A stretch of DNA of 64,000 bases from Actinomycetes bacterium (GCA_023420415.1 JAEZWF010000042.1:124001-188000); one strand, 5' to 3'; positions 16,721-26,105 are shown, counted from the first letter of the stretch. Notes: a model not told the origin generated them from the sequence alone. A program made the numbers and translations.

Positions 16721-16766
16721 TGCGTCCGCGGTTTTGGCACCTCCCGCAACCAAATCCGCGGACGCA
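16721..16766. repeat. hairpin repeat family, distant copy 3
   Basis: Arms TGCGTCCGCGGTTTTGG and CCAAATCCGCGGACGCA pair with one mismatch around a 12-base loop, followed by AGCAAG as in copy 2. Lies downstream of pntB, where it could act as terminator. Confidence 0.75.
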
Positions 16767-16784
16767 AGCAAGGGCGGCCGGGGG

Positions 16785-18176
16785 TCAGAGGGCCTTGATG
16801 ATGTCCTCGACCCGTTCCTTGGCGTCGCCGAAGAGCATCTGGCTGTTGTCCTTGAAGAACAGCGGGTTCTGCACACCGGCATACCCGGTCGCCATCGAGC
16901 GCTTGAACACCACGACGTCCTTGGCCTTCCACACCTCGAGCACCGGCATGCCCGCGATCGGACTGGTCGGCTCCTCCGACGCGGCCGGGTTGACCGTGTC
17001 GTTGGCGCCGATCACCAGCACCACGTCGGTGTCGGGGAAGTCGTCGTTGATCTCGTCCATCTCCTCGACGATGTCGTAGGGAACCTTGGCCTCGGCGAGC
17101 AGCACGTTCATGTGCCCGGGCAGCCGCCCCGCGACCGGGTGGATGCCGAACCGCACGTCGACCCCGCGGTCGCGCAGCTTCTTCGTGAGGTCGGCCACGG
17201 GGTACTGCGCCTGCGCCACCGCCATGCCGTAACCCGGTGTGATGACAACGGATTTCGCGTCCTTGAGCAGCTCGGCGACGTCCTCGGCGTTGGTCTCACG
17301 GTGCTCGCCGTAGTCCTTGTCGTCGCCGAGCGACACCTCCTGGCCGAACCCGCCGGCGATGACCGAGATGAACGACCGGTTCATCGCCTTGCACATGATG
17401 TAGCTCAGGATCGCACCGGACGACCCGACGAGCGCACCAGTGACGATGAGCAGGTCGTTGCCGAGCATGAAGCCCGCCGCGGCGGCCGCCCACCCCGAGT
17501 ACGAGTTGAGCATCGACACCACGACCGGCATGTCGCCGCCACCGATCGAAGCGACCAGGTGCCACCCGAACGCCAGCGCGATCACCGTCATCGCGAGCAA
17601 GGCCCAGAGGGCGTGCGTCTGCACATAGACGACGAGCAGCACCACCGACACGATGACGGCGAGCAGGTTGAGCCAGTGCCGCGCCGGCAGCATCAGCGGC
17701 GAGGACTTGATCCGGGCCGACAGCTTGAGGAACGCCACGATCGACCCGGTGAACGTCACCGCGCCGATGAACACCCCGAGGAACACCTCGACCGAGTGCA
17801 CCGTGTCGCTCGCGTCGCCGGCGGTGATGTGCGAGTTGAAGCCCACCAGCACCGCCGCCAAGCCAACGAACGAGTGCAGCATCGCCACGAGCTCGGGCAT
17901 CTGGGTCATCTCGACGACCCGCGCGCGCCACAGCCCGATGGACCCGCCGATCGCCATCGCGACGAGGATCAGCAGCAGCGTGACGATGCCGTTGCTCGCC
18001 TGCGACACCGCCAGCCAGATCGTCGCGAGCAGTGCGATGACCATGCCGGTGACGCCAAAAGCGTTGCCCTCCTTGGCTTTCTCGTGTTTCGAGAGGCCGG
18101 CCAGGGAGAGGACGAAGAGGACGGCGGAGACGATGTATGCCGCCTGGACGACGTTCGTGGTCGCGGTGCCTGCCAT
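16785..18176 (-). CDS. pntB: NAD(P) transhydrogenase subunit beta
   Basis: A 463-residue PntB: about nine membrane segments in the first 270 residues (domain II), then the NADP-binding domain III with VVITPGYGMAVAQAQ near residue 315, GRLPGHMNVLLAEA, and KRSMATGYAGVQNPLFF near the end. With PntA it couples hydride transfer from NADH to NADP+ to inward proton flow at the membrane, supplying NADPH. It follows pntA by 10 bases. AAA-rich codons at 18056-18090 contrast mildly with the rest. Confidence 0.96.
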   Translation of the reverse strand: MAGTATTNVVQAAYIVSAVLFVLSLAGLSKHEKAKEGNAFGVTGMVIALLATIWLAVSQASNGIVTLLLILVAMAIGGSIGLWRARVVEMTQMPELVAMLHSFVGLAAVLVGFNSHITAGDASDTVHSVEVFLGVFIGAVTFTGSIVAFLKLSARIKSSPLMLPARHWLNLLAVIVSVVLLVVYVQTHALWALLAMTVIALAFGWHLVASIGGGDMPVVVSMLNSYSGWAAAAAGFMLGNDLLIVTGALVGSSGAILSYIMCKAMNRSFISVIAGGFGQEVSLGDDKDYGEHRETNAEDVAELLKDAKSVVITPGYGMAVAQAQYPVADLTKKLRDRGVDVRFGIHPVAGRLPGHMNVLLAEAKVPYDIVEEMDEINDDFPDTDVVLVIGANDTVNPAASEEPTSPIAGMPVLEVWKAKDVVVFKRSMATGYAGVQNPLFFKDNSQMLFGDAKERVEDIIKAL

Positions 18177-18186
18177 GGTGGTCGCC

Positions 18187-19761
18187 TCAGTCCTTCCGGA
18201 ACATCTGGAGCATGCGGCCGGTGACCGCGAACCCGCCGAAGATGTTGATGCTCGCGATGACGATGCCGACGAACGCGACGACCTGCACCACCGTCGAGTC
18301 GCTGCCGACCTGCAGGATGGCGCCGACCAGGATGATGCCGCTGATCGCGTTGGTCTCCGACATCAGGGGCGTGTGCAGCGCGTGCGCGACGTTGGAGATG
18401 ACGTAGAACCCGACGATCACCGCGAGCGCGAAGACCGTGAAGTGGCCGAGGAACACCGCCGGAGAGTTGGCCGCGACAAACGCGAACAGCAGTGCCGCCA
18501 CGGCCATCACGGCGTACTTCACGCGCGGGTCGCGCGGCTTCGTCTCCGGCTTCTCCGGCCTCTCCGCAGCGCCGGCCCCGGCAGGCTCGGCGCTGGTTCC
18601 AGCACCACCCGCTGCCGGCGCCGGTGCGGCACTCACCGAAACCGCCGGTGGCGGCCACAGGGTCTCGCCGTCGCGGCATACCGTCATCCCCCGCACGACC
18701 GGGTCCTCGAGGTCGAGCACCAGCCGGCCGTCCTTGCCGGGCGTGAGCAGCTTCATCAGGTTGACGAGGTTGGTGGAGTAGAGCTGGCTGGCCTGGGTCG
18801 GCAACCGCCCGGGCAGGTCCGTGTAGCCCAGGATGATGACGCCGTTCGGCGTGACCACCCGTTCGTCGGGCAGCGACCCGGCGACGTTGCCGCCGTTGGC
18901 CGCAGCCATGTCGACGACCACCGACCCGGGCTTCATCGCCGCGACCATCTCCTCGGTGATCAGCCTCGGCGCGGGCTTGCCGGGGATCAGCGCGGTCGTG
19001 ATGACGATGTCGGCGACCTTGGTCTGCTCGGCGTAGAGCTCGGCCGCGCGCCGGTTGAAGTCCTCGCCCATCTCCTTGGCGTACCCGGTCGCCGACGGGC
19101 CCTCGTCCTCGAGCCCCTCGATCCGCAGGAACTGCGCGCCCATTGACTCAACCTGTTCGGCCACCTCGGGCCGCGCGTCGAACGCCCGCACCACCGACCC
19201 GAGACTGCCCGCCGTGCCGATCGCCGCCAGGCCCGCAACCCCGGCACCGACGACCAGCACGTTCGCCGGGGCCACCTTGCCGGCCGCCGTCACCTGCCCA
19301 CCGAAGGTCGCGCCGTACTCGTTTGCCGCCTCGATCACCGCGCGGTAGCCGCCGATGTTGGCCATCGACGACAGCACGTCCAGCGACTGCGCGCGCGAGA
19401 TCCGGGGCACGGCATCCATCGCCAGCGCCGTCACCCCCGCACCCGTCAGTCGCTCCACCAGACCCGGGTTGATCGCCGGCGAGATGAGGCAGGCGATCGT
19501 CGTGCCCGGTTGGAGCAGCGCGATCTCGTCGTCACTCGGCGGGTTGACCTTGAGCACGATGTCGCTGCGCCACGCCTCCGGGCCGTCGACCACCGACGCG
19601 TCGGCCGCGGCATACGCCTCGTCGCTGAAGGCGGACTGGGCGCCGGCGCCCTGCTCGATCGCCACCTCGTAACCGAGCGCGCGCAGCTGCTCGACCGTCT
19701 TGGGCGTGGCGGCAACCCGGGTCTCACCGGGCTTGGACTCTGCTGGGACACCGATGCGCAC
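18187..19761 (-). CDS. pntA: NAD(P) transhydrogenase subunit alpha
   Basis: A 524-residue PntA, alpha subunit of the undivided (alpha-1 plus alpha-2) kind. NAD-binding domain I has MRIGVPAESKPGETRVAATP at the start, VLVVGAGVAGLAAIGTAGSLG near residue 170 and AANGGNVAGSLP near 285. A proline/alanine-rich linker (about 385-415) joins it to about four C-terminal membrane segments with the MSETNAISGIILVGA pattern. It is the first gene of the pntAB operon. Confidence 0.96.
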   Translation of the reverse strand: MRIGVPAESKPGETRVAATPKTVEQLRALGYEVAIEQGAGAQSAFSDEAYAAADASVVDGPEAWRSDIVLKVNPPSDDEIALLQPGTTIACLISPAINPGLVERLTGAGVTALAMDAVPRISRAQSLDVLSSMANIGGYRAVIEAANEYGATFGGQVTAAGKVAPANVLVVGAGVAGLAAIGTAGSLGSVVRAFDARPEVAEQVESMGAQFLRIEGLEDEGPSATGYAKEMGEDFNRRAAELYAEQTKVADIVITTALIPGKPAPRLITEEMVAAMKPGSVVVDMAAANGGNVAGSLPDERVVTPNGVIILGYTDLPGRLPTQASQLYSTNLVNLMKLLTPGKDGRLVLDLEDPVVRGMTVCRDGETLWPPPAVSVSAAPAPAAGGAGTSAEPAGAGAAERPEKPETKPRDPRVKYAVMAVAALLFAFVAANSPAVFLGHFTVFALAVIVGFYVISNVAHALHTPLMSETNAISGIILVGAILQVGSDSTVVQVVAFVGIVIASINIFGGFAVTGRMLQMFRKD

Positions 19762-19950
19762 AGCTGCTCCCGTCGTTGGAAGGCGCGTTCGGGTGACAAC
19801 CTATTGGGTCACCCGGGCGGGCTCGCGTCGATGTGAGCACGGTCGCGCCCGCCGTCCCAGGTGGTGGACGACGGGCGCGAGGTATGCCGTGTGGCCGGCG
19901 ACCGCGAGCGGGTCGCCTGACGCTGTCCTGCGCGACGCAGGGTGCGTCTC

Positions 19951-20127
19951 TCAGAAGAGGCCGAACGCGATCAGGGCCATCAGGGCGATGAGCGTGATGG
20001 CTCCGAGGAACAGGCCGCCGCCGATGTCGCGCTGGGACTCGGCGTAGGGGCGGTCGCTGTGCAGGTAGTCGTGGGGGTAGTGCTGGGCGCGCTGTGCGGC
20101 GCGGGTGCGAGTGCTGGAGTTGGTCAC
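19951..20127 (-). CDS. 58-residue single-span membrane protein
   Basis: GTG at 20127 with AAGGAGG about 9 bases upstream. The protein begins VTNSSTRTRAAQRAQHYPHD and ends in one membrane helix (GGGLFLGAITLIALMALIAF). A palindromic operator lies 22-40 bases upstream of the start. Function unknown; the strong ribosome-binding site and operator argue it is a real gene. Confidence 0.7.
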   Translation of the reverse strand: MTNSSTRTRAAQRAQHYPHDYLHSDRPYAESQRDIGGGLFLGAITLIALMALIAFGLF

Positions 20128-20148
20128 TGGAACTCGCCTCCTTTCATT

Positions 20149-20167
20149 ACGATACGCATCGTATCGT
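20149..20167 (-). promoter_or_regulatory. palindromic operator candidate
   Basis: ACGATACG-CAT-CGTATCGT, perfect 8-bp arms with a 3-base spacer, just upstream of the 58-residue membrane protein. The form fits a TetR- or PadR-family site; the regulator is not identifiable in this window. Confidence 0.55.
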
Positions 20168-20192
20168 ATCGCCGCTGCTCGATGCAAGCTCG

Positions 20193-20230
20193 GGGGCGCC
20201 GGAGTGCCGATGTGGGCACTCCTGCGCCCC
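20193..20230 (-). terminator. terminator downstream of pirin gene
   Basis: Arms GGGGCGCCGGAGTGCC and GGCACTCCTGCGCCCC form a 16-bp stem with one mismatch and a 6-base loop, 26 bases past the pirin stop codon. Confidence 0.65.
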
Positions 20231-20255
20231 AACTCCCGCACGGCGTGCGGAGGCG

Positions 20256-21233
20256 TTAGGAGGTGGCGCCGCCCACGTCGCCGTGCGGCACGGGCTGACC
20301 GAGGCGACCGGCCTGGAAGTCGTCGAACGCCTTGGCCACCTCGGCCTTGGTGTTCATGACGAACGGTCCGGCCCAGGCGACGGGCTCGCGGATCGGGAGG
20401 CCGCCGAGGACGACGACGTCCAGCCCCGCGGCATACCGCTCCTGCTGCGTCTGCGCAGCCGACATGCGGATCGCGTCGCCGGCGCCGAAGACGGCGAGCT
20501 GACCGGGGCCGACGGGGGTCTGGTTCGGGCCGACGAAGCCGTCGCCGCTCATGACATAGACGAGCGCGTTGAAGTCGCGCCGCCACGGCAGCACCAGCTC
20601 ACCACCGGGGGAGACGGTCGCGTGCACCATCGCCATCGGCGTGTGCGTCGCGCCGGGACCGGAGACGCCGCCCACCTCACCGGCGATGACGCGCAGCAGC
20701 GAGCCACCGTCGGCCGACGTCACGAGGCCGACCTCGCTCGAGCGCAGGTCCTGGTAGGCCGGCGGCTTGAGCTTGTCGACCTTGGGCAGGTTGACCCACA
20801 GCTGGAACCCGTGGAACAGCCCACCGCTCACGACCAGGTGCTCCGGCGGGGCCTCGATGTGCAGGATGCCCGAGCCGGCGGTCATCCACTGGGTGTCGCC
20901 GTTGGTGATCGAGCCACCGCCACCATAGGAGTCCTGGTGGTCGAAGACGCCGTCGATGATGTAGGTGACGGTCTCGAAGCCGCGGTGCGGGTGCCACGGG
21001 GTGCCCTTGGGCTCGCCCGGCGCGTACTCGACGGCGCCCATCTCGTCCATGTGGATGAAGGGGTCGAGGTCGCGCAGGTCCACCCCGGCAAAGGCGCGTT
21101 TGACCGGGAACCCTTCTCCCTCAAAGCCTTCCGGCGCCGTCGTGATGGCGCGGACAGGTCGCTGCTGCGCGGCCGGCGACACCGCTGGCACGCGGGGCAG
21201 GACGGTCAGGTCGGGGACGGTGACGGCTGGCAT
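20256..21233 (-). CDS. pirin family protein
   Basis: A 325-residue bicupin. The N-terminal cupin has the pirin signature HPHRGFETVTYIIDG near residue 80 and the metal ligands continue in GSGILHIEAP; the C-terminal pirin_C domain covers about 190-300. Bacterial pirins can be quercetinases or protein-binding regulators; which applies here is not determinable. ATG 21233 follows GAGGAG. An imperfect GTTG-N6-CAAC inverted repeat sits just upstream and may be an operator. Confidence 0.9.
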   Translation of the reverse strand: MPAVTVPDLTVLPRVPAVSPAAQQRPVRAITTAPEGFEGEGFPVKRAFAGVDLRDLDPFIHMDEMGAVEYAPGEPKGTPWHPHRGFETVTYIIDGVFDHQDSYGGGGSITNGDTQWMTAGSGILHIEAPPEHLVVSGGLFHGFQLWVNLPKVDKLKPPAYQDLRSSEVGLVTSADGGSLLRVIAGEVGGVSGPGATHTPMAMVHATVSPGGELVLPWRRDFNALVYVMSGDGFVGPNQTPVGPGQLAVFGAGDAIRMSAAQTQQERYAAGLDVVVLGGLPIREPVAWAGPFVMNTKAEVAKAFDDFQAGRLGQPVPHGDVGGATS

Positions 21234-21330
21234 GGCTCGCTCCTCAGATCGTTGCAGTTTCAACTATCCTCGGAACGCGTCGGCGGGTCAACCCATTCCC
21301 GCCCCTCGTCTGCACCCACCCAGGGTGCGC

Positions 21331-22959
21331 TCAGGGTGCGGTGAGGCCCAGCTCGGCGACCGACTTCTCGCGCATCTCGACCTTGCGCACCTTGCCCGTC
21401 ACGGTCATGGGGAACTCGTCGACCACCATGACGTAGCGCGGGATCTTGTAGTGCGCCAGCTTGCCCGTCGCGAACTCGCGCACCGCTGCGGCGTCGAGTG
21501 CCGCCGCCCCCTCACGCATCCGGATCCAGGCGCACAGCTCCTCGCCGTACTTCTCGTCCGGCACCCCGATCACCTGGGCGTCGAGGACGTCTGGGTGCGT
21601 GTAGAGGAACTCCTCGATCTCGCGCGGGTAGATGTTCTCGCCGCCGCGGATCACCATGTCCTTGATGCGGCCGGTGATCTGGACATAGCCGTCCTCGTCC
21701 ATGACCGCGATGTCGCCGGTGTGCATCCACCCGTCGACCAGCACCTCGTCGGTCTTGTCCTGCTGCTCCCAGTAGCCGAGCATCACCGAGTAGCCCTTGG
21801 TGCAGAACTCCCCCGGCGTGCCGTGTGGCACGGTCTCGCCCGTGACCGGGTCGACGACCTTGATCTCGAGGTGCGGCATGACCCGCCCCACCGTGCCGAC
21901 CTTGCGCTCGAACGAGTCGTCACGCCGCGTCTGGGTCGACACCGGCGACGTCTCGGTCATGCCGTAGCAGATCGTCATCTCGTCGATGCCGGCGTCGATC
22001 AGCTTGCTCATCATCGTTGCAGGACAAGGGGATCCGGCCATGATGCCTGTGCGCACCGACGTTAAGTCGTATGCCGCGAGGTCGGGCTGGGACCACTCGG
22101 CGATGAACATCGTGGGGACGCCGTAGAGGCTCGTCACCTTCTCGTCGGACGTCGCCTTGAGCGTCGCGGTGGGGTCGAACCCCGGCGCCGGGATCACCAT
22201 GACCGAGCCGTGGGTGGTGGCCGCGAGGTTGCCCATGACCATGCCGAAGCAGTGGTAGAAGGGCACGGGGATGTTGATGCGGTCGTCCTGGGTGTAGCCG
22301 CAGATCTCGCCGACGAAGTAACCGTTGTTGAGGATGTTGCGGTGGCTCAGGGTCGCACCCTTGGGGAACCCCGTGGTGCCCGACGTGTACTGGATGTTGA
22401 TCGGGTCGTTAGGGTCGAGCCCACGCTGGACCTGCGCCACGGACTCGCTGCCGACCTCCTCGGCGCGCACGAGCAGGTCGTCCCACGACGACTGCCCGAA
22501 GACCCACGCATTCCGCACGCCCGGGACCGCGCCGGAGCCGCGCACCTCATCGAGCATCGCCACGTAGTCGCTGGTCTTGAACGACGGCGCCAGGAAGACG
22601 TGGGCGATCCCGGCCTGCTTCAGCACGTACTCAAGCTCGTGGGTGCGGTAGGCCGGGTTGATGTTGACCAGGATCGCGCCGATCTTCGCGGTGGCGTACT
22701 GCACCACCGTCCACTCGGCCCGGTTCGGCGACCAGATGCCGACCCGCTCACCCTTCTCGACGCCGGCGGCGAGCAGCGCCCGGGCGAGCCGGTCGACCTC
22801 ACCGGCGAACTCGGCATACGTCCACCGGATCCCCTGCTGGACGTCGACGAGCGCCTCGCGGTCGCCGAAGCGAGCCGCGGTCTCGTCCAGGTTGTCCGGG
22901 ATGGTCTGCTCGAGCAGAGCTGGTTCGGTCTCGCCCACGGCGTGTGACAGCGTCGTCAT
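21331..22959 (-). CDS. AMP-dependent acyl-CoA ligase (FadD-like)
   Basis: A 542-residue ANL-superfamily ligase. It has the P-loop YTSGTTGFPKGATLSH near residue 195, the A5 motif CYGMTETSP near 330, DGWMHTGDIAVMDEDGYVQI near 420, and the catalytic lysine region PMTVTGKVRKVEMRE near 525. It activates a carboxylic acid, probably medium/long-chain fatty acid, to the acyl-CoA via an acyl-AMP. Its length matches the AMP-binding fatty-acyl-CoA synthase group. The SDR gene follows upstream on the same strand (75-base gap). Confidence 0.92.
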   Translation of the reverse strand: MTTLSHAVGETEPALLEQTIPDNLDETAARFGDREALVDVQQGIRWTYAEFAGEVDRLARALLAAGVEKGERVGIWSPNRAEWTVVQYATAKIGAILVNINPAYRTHELEYVLKQAGIAHVFLAPSFKTSDYVAMLDEVRGSGAVPGVRNAWVFGQSSWDDLLVRAEEVGSESVAQVQRGLDPNDPINIQYTSGTTGFPKGATLSHRNILNNGYFVGEICGYTQDDRINIPVPFYHCFGMVMGNLAATTHGSVMVIPAPGFDPTATLKATSDEKVTSLYGVPTMFIAEWSQPDLAAYDLTSVRTGIMAGSPCPATMMSKLIDAGIDEMTICYGMTETSPVSTQTRRDDSFERKVGTVGRVMPHLEIKVVDPVTGETVPHGTPGEFCTKGYSVMLGYWEQQDKTDEVLVDGWMHTGDIAVMDEDGYVQITGRIKDMVIRGGENIYPREIEEFLYTHPDVLDAQVIGVPDEKYGEELCAWIRMREGAAALDAAAVREFATGKLAHYKIPRYVMVVDEFPMTVTGKVRKVEMREKSVAELGLTAP

Positions 22960-23034
22960 GGCGCCATTGCACCCCGGTTCGGCGTGGGGGGCAATGTCCA
23001 GTTCGGCCAGCGGTCGAGTGGACCGGCTGGCCGG

Positions 23035-23865
23035 TCAGGACAGGAACAGGTCGGGCGCCAGACCCTCGTCCCTCCCGGTCACGGAGTAGGTTGCGAAGTC
23101 CGTGACACCGCGCTCGCGCAGCAGCGCCTCGTCGATGAGGGTGCGCCCGTTGAGGACCTGACCATCCGTGGTGAGCACCTCGTAGGCCGCGTCGGCGACG
23201 ATGTCGGGCTTGCGGCTGACCGCCACCATCTGGTCGCCGCCGGGGAGGTTGCCGATGGCGTCCGTCGCGACCAGGGTGGCCGGCCACAGGCAGGTGGACG
23301 AGACGCCCTTCTGACCGAGCTCGTGTGCGAATCCCGTTGCGGCGAGGGTCATTCCATACTTCGCCATGGTGTATGCCGGGTGGCCGGCGAACCAGCGCGG
23401 GTCCAGGTTGATGGGCGGGCTGAGGGTGAGAACCTTGGGGTCCGGGCTGGCCAACAGGTGCGGGATCGCGGCACGGGTGAGCATGAAGGTGCCGCGTACG
23501 TTGACGTCCTGCATGAGGTCGTAGCGCTTGGGCTCGAGCTCGGCGGTGCCGCTGAGGTTGAGCACGCTGGCGTTGTTGACCACGATGTCGATCCCGCCGA
23601 ACTCGCTCACCGTCCGCTCCACCGCCTCGGCGATGGTCGCGTCGTCGCGGATGTCACCGACCACGGCGAGCGCCCGGCCGCCAGCGGCCTCGATCGCCTC
23701 GGCAGCGGTGTGGATGGTGCCGGCCAGGCGCGGATCGGGCTGGTCCGTCTTGGCGATGACCGTGACGTTCGCGCCGTCTCGGGCCGCCCGGGTCGCGATC
23801 GCGAGGCCGATGCCCCTGCTGCCGCCGGACATGAGGATGGTCTTGCCTGCCAGGGTTGTCGCCAT
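23035..23865 (-). CDS. short-chain dehydrogenase (HSDL2-like)
   Basis: A 276-residue SDR. It has the cofactor motif MSGGSRGIGLAIA near residue 13, NNAS near 95, and the catalytic YxxxK in HPAYTMAKYG. The N-terminal insert (AKTDQPDPRLAGTIHTAAEAIEAAG) and LDPRWF loop are typical of HSDL2-like enzymes, associated with fatty acid metabolism, which fits the neighbouring acyl-CoA ligase. A perfect TetR-type palindrome lies 13 bases upstream of the ATG. Confidence 0.9.
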   Translation of the reverse strand: MATTLAGKTILMSGGSRGIGLAIATRAARDGANVTVIAKTDQPDPRLAGTIHTAAEAIEAAGGRALAVVGDIRDDATIAEAVERTVSEFGGIDIVVNNASVLNLSGTAELEPKRYDLMQDVNVRGTFMLTRAAIPHLLASPDPKVLTLSPPINLDPRWFAGHPAYTMAKYGMTLAATGFAHELGQKGVSSTCLWPATLVATDAIGNLPGGDQMVAVSRKPDIVADAAYEVLTTDGQVLNGRTLIDEALLRERGVTDFATYSVTGRDEGLAPDLFLS

Positions 23866-23877
23866 GCCCGCAGCCTA

Positions 23878-23893
23878 GTTACCGAGCGGTAAC
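23878..23893 (-). promoter_or_regulatory. TetR-type operator candidate
   Basis: GTTACCGAGCGGTAAC is a perfect 7+7 palindrome with a 2-base centre, 13 bases upstream of the SDR start. The TTACCG..CGGTAA form is typical of TetR-family repressors of fatty-acid genes; no TetR gene is in this window. Confidence 0.65.
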
Positions 23894-23933
23894 CGCGGAA
23901 CCGGCGACGGCGGTGGCCCTCGTCACCGTCGAG

Positions 23934-26105
23934 CTAGTCCTGGGTGCGCGACCCGCCGGCGTCCGTTGCCTGCCCGGCAGCCTTGAGCTCGGCGGCCTCG
24001 AGACGGGCTGCCGCGATGATCTGCTCGGCCTGCGCATGCGCGGCCGCCACCACCCGGTCCGCCGCGGACTGCGAGCTGCGCAACAGGGTGAACTCGAGGT
24101 CGTGCGTCGGCTCGGCCGACGGCTCCGCGGCATGCCGCCCAGGCGGCTGGTCCAGCCCGTCGAGCACCCGCTCGAGCTCCACGTGGAACTGCCCGAGAGC
24201 GGCGTCGACGTCACGACCCAGCGCCCGCACCAGGTCCCTCGCCTCCTCGAGCGCACGCTGACCGGCCTGGGACGAGCCACGCACGTCGAGCTCGGCCGAG
24301 GCCAGCACGTCCAGGGCCGCGAGCGCAGTCAGCTCCTGCGCCTCGCGCGGCGACGCGACCTCGTCGAGGACCCGCACACCGGGCTCCCGTACACCGGGCT
24401 CCCGCACGCCGGTCGCCACGGCCGACTCGTCGGCGGGCGTAGCCACCGAGACGGCGGGCGCAGCCACCGGGACGGCAGGCGCAGCCACCGGGACGGCGGG
24501 TGCGGTGCCACCGGCGGCGGCCTCGGCGTTCGCGGCCACCTCCTCGGTCATCGACACGGTCGTGCGCAGCTCGGTCTCGCGGACGAACAGCACTGCCACG
24601 AAAGCGATGGCGGCGAACACCGCACCGATGAGGAAGATGTGCCCGGTGGCGTCGCCGTAGGCAGCGCGGACGATCCCCTGGATGGGCGCGGGCATGTCCT
24701 TGATGTCCAGCGTTCCGGTGCCGCCGCCTCGCTGGGCGGCGGCCGCAGCTGCCGGTCCGAGCTTGGCCAGACCGGCCGCGATGTTGTCGCGGACGCCGTT
24801 GGCCAGGATGGCGCCGAGCACCGAGACGCCCATCGCACCACCGAGGGTGCGGAAGAATGCGATGCTCGCCGAGGCCGCGCCGATGTCGCGCACGTCCACC
24901 GAGTTCTGCACGGCGAGCACGAGGTTCTGCATCATCGACCCCATCCCGATGCCGAGCAGCGCCATCGCGACGCCGATCTGCCACAGCGGGGTCTGGTGGT
25001 CGAGCTGGCCGAGCCACACCATGCCCGCGGTGAGGAACACCCCGCCGCCGACGATGATGCCCTTCCACCGGCCGGTCCTGCTGACGAACCGGCCGCCCAG
25101 GGTCGATGCCACGAGCAGCGCGCCCATGAGCGGGATGGTCAGCAGCCCGGCGTGGGTGGGCGAGTAGCCGCGCGAGACCTGGAAGTACTGGGTGAGGAAG
25201 GTGGTGCCGCCGAACATCGCGACCCCGACCGACACGCTGGCGATGATCACCAGGGCCGTCGTCGTGTTGCGCAGCAAGCGAATCGGGATGATCGGCTCAG
25301 CCGCCCGCAGCTCCACCGCGATGGTGAGCACCAGGCCGAGGAGCGTGCCGCCGAGGTACCACGCGGTCTCCAGGGACCACCAGGGGAAGTCGTGCCCGGC
25401 GAAGGTCACCCACAGCAGCGGCAGCGACGACGTGACCGCGATGAGCACGGCGCCGAGGTAGTCGATCTTCGGCATCCGCCTCGGGGTGGTGATGTGCAAC
25501 GTCCGCTGCAGGACGACCATCGCGATGACCGCCAGCGGCACACAGACGTAGAACGTCCAGCGCCAGCCGAGACCACTGTCGACGATGAACCCGCCGAGAA
25601 GGGGACCACTCACGGTCGAGACGGCCATGACGGCACCCATGTACCCGGCATACCGGCCGCGCTCGCGCGGAGCGATCATCGCGCCCATGATCGACTGGGT
25701 GAGCGCGGTGAGGCCGCCCATGCCGACGCCCTGCACGACGCGACAGGCGATGAGGAACCCGACACTGTGCGCGAGCCCGGCCGCCATCGAGCCGAGGACG
25801 AAGACGGCGAGCGACAGCTGGACTAGCAGCTTCTTGCTGAACAGGTCGGACAGCTTGCCCCAGATCGGGGTGGTGACCGTGGTCGCGAGCAGCGATGCGG
25901 TGATGACCCAGGTGTACTGACGCTGGGTGCCGTTGAGGTCGCCGATGATGGTGGGCAGCGCCGTCGAGACGATCGTGCTGCTGATGAGGGCGGTGAACAG
26001 GCCGGCGAGCAGGCCGGTCATCGACTCGAGGATCTGGCGGTGCGACATCTCCCCCGATTCCTCGGGGGTCCGCGCGACGGTGGCGGTGGGAGCAGTGGCT
26101 GACAT
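23934..26105 (-). CDS. DHA2 MFS exporter with long C-terminal tail
   Basis: A 723-residue protein. Residues 1-540 are a 14-span DHA2 exporter (LISSTIVSTALPTIIGDL, GKLSDLFSKK, VSGPLLGGFIVD). Beyond the last helix is an unusual 180-residue cytoplasmic tail: alanine/proline repeats from 21-base DNA units (24439-24501), a REPGV repeat, and a C-terminal helical region (SSQSAADRVVAAAHAQAEQI) reminiscent of DivIVA-type coiled coils. Its ATG overlaps the MarR stop codon (ATGA), so the MarR protein probably controls it. Confidence 0.88.
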   Translation of the reverse strand: MSATAPTATVARTPEESGEMSHRQILESMTGLLAGLFTALISSTIVSTALPTIIGDLNGTQRQYTWVITASLLATTVTTPIWGKLSDLFSKKLLVQLSLAVFVLGSMAAGLAHSVGFLIACRVVQGVGMGGLTALTQSIMGAMIAPRERGRYAGYMGAVMAVSTVSGPLLGGFIVDSGLGWRWTFYVCVPLAVIAMVVLQRTLHITTPRRMPKIDYLGAVLIAVTSSLPLLWVTFAGHDFPWWSLETAWYLGGTLLGLVLTIAVELRAAEPIIPIRLLRNTTTALVIIASVSVGVAMFGGTTFLTQYFQVSRGYSPTHAGLLTIPLMGALLVASTLGGRFVSRTGRWKGIIVGGGVFLTAGMVWLGQLDHQTPLWQIGVAMALLGIGMGSMMQNLVLAVQNSVDVRDIGAASASIAFFRTLGGAMGVSVLGAILANGVRDNIAAGLAKLGPAAAAAAQRGGGTGTLDIKDMPAPIQGIVRAAYGDATGHIFLIGAVFAAIAFVAVLFVRETELRTTVSMTEEVAANAEAAAGGTAPAVPVAAPAVPVAAPAVSVATPADESAVATGVREPGVREPGVRVLDEVASPREAQELTALAALDVLASAELDVRGSSQAGQRALEEARDLVRALGRDVDAALGQFHVELERVLDGLDQPPGRHAAEPSAEPTHDLEFTLLRSSQSAADRVVAAAHAQAEQIIAAARLEAAELKAAGQATDAGGSRTQD
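24439..24501. repeat. three tandem 21-bp units in an exporter tail
   Basis: Three near-identical 21-base units (GCAGCCACCGGGACGGC and variants) encode alanine/proline/valine repeats in the exporter's cytoplasmic tail. A 15-base unit (CACCGGGCTCCCG) is repeated nearby at about 24376-24412. Confidence 0.8.
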
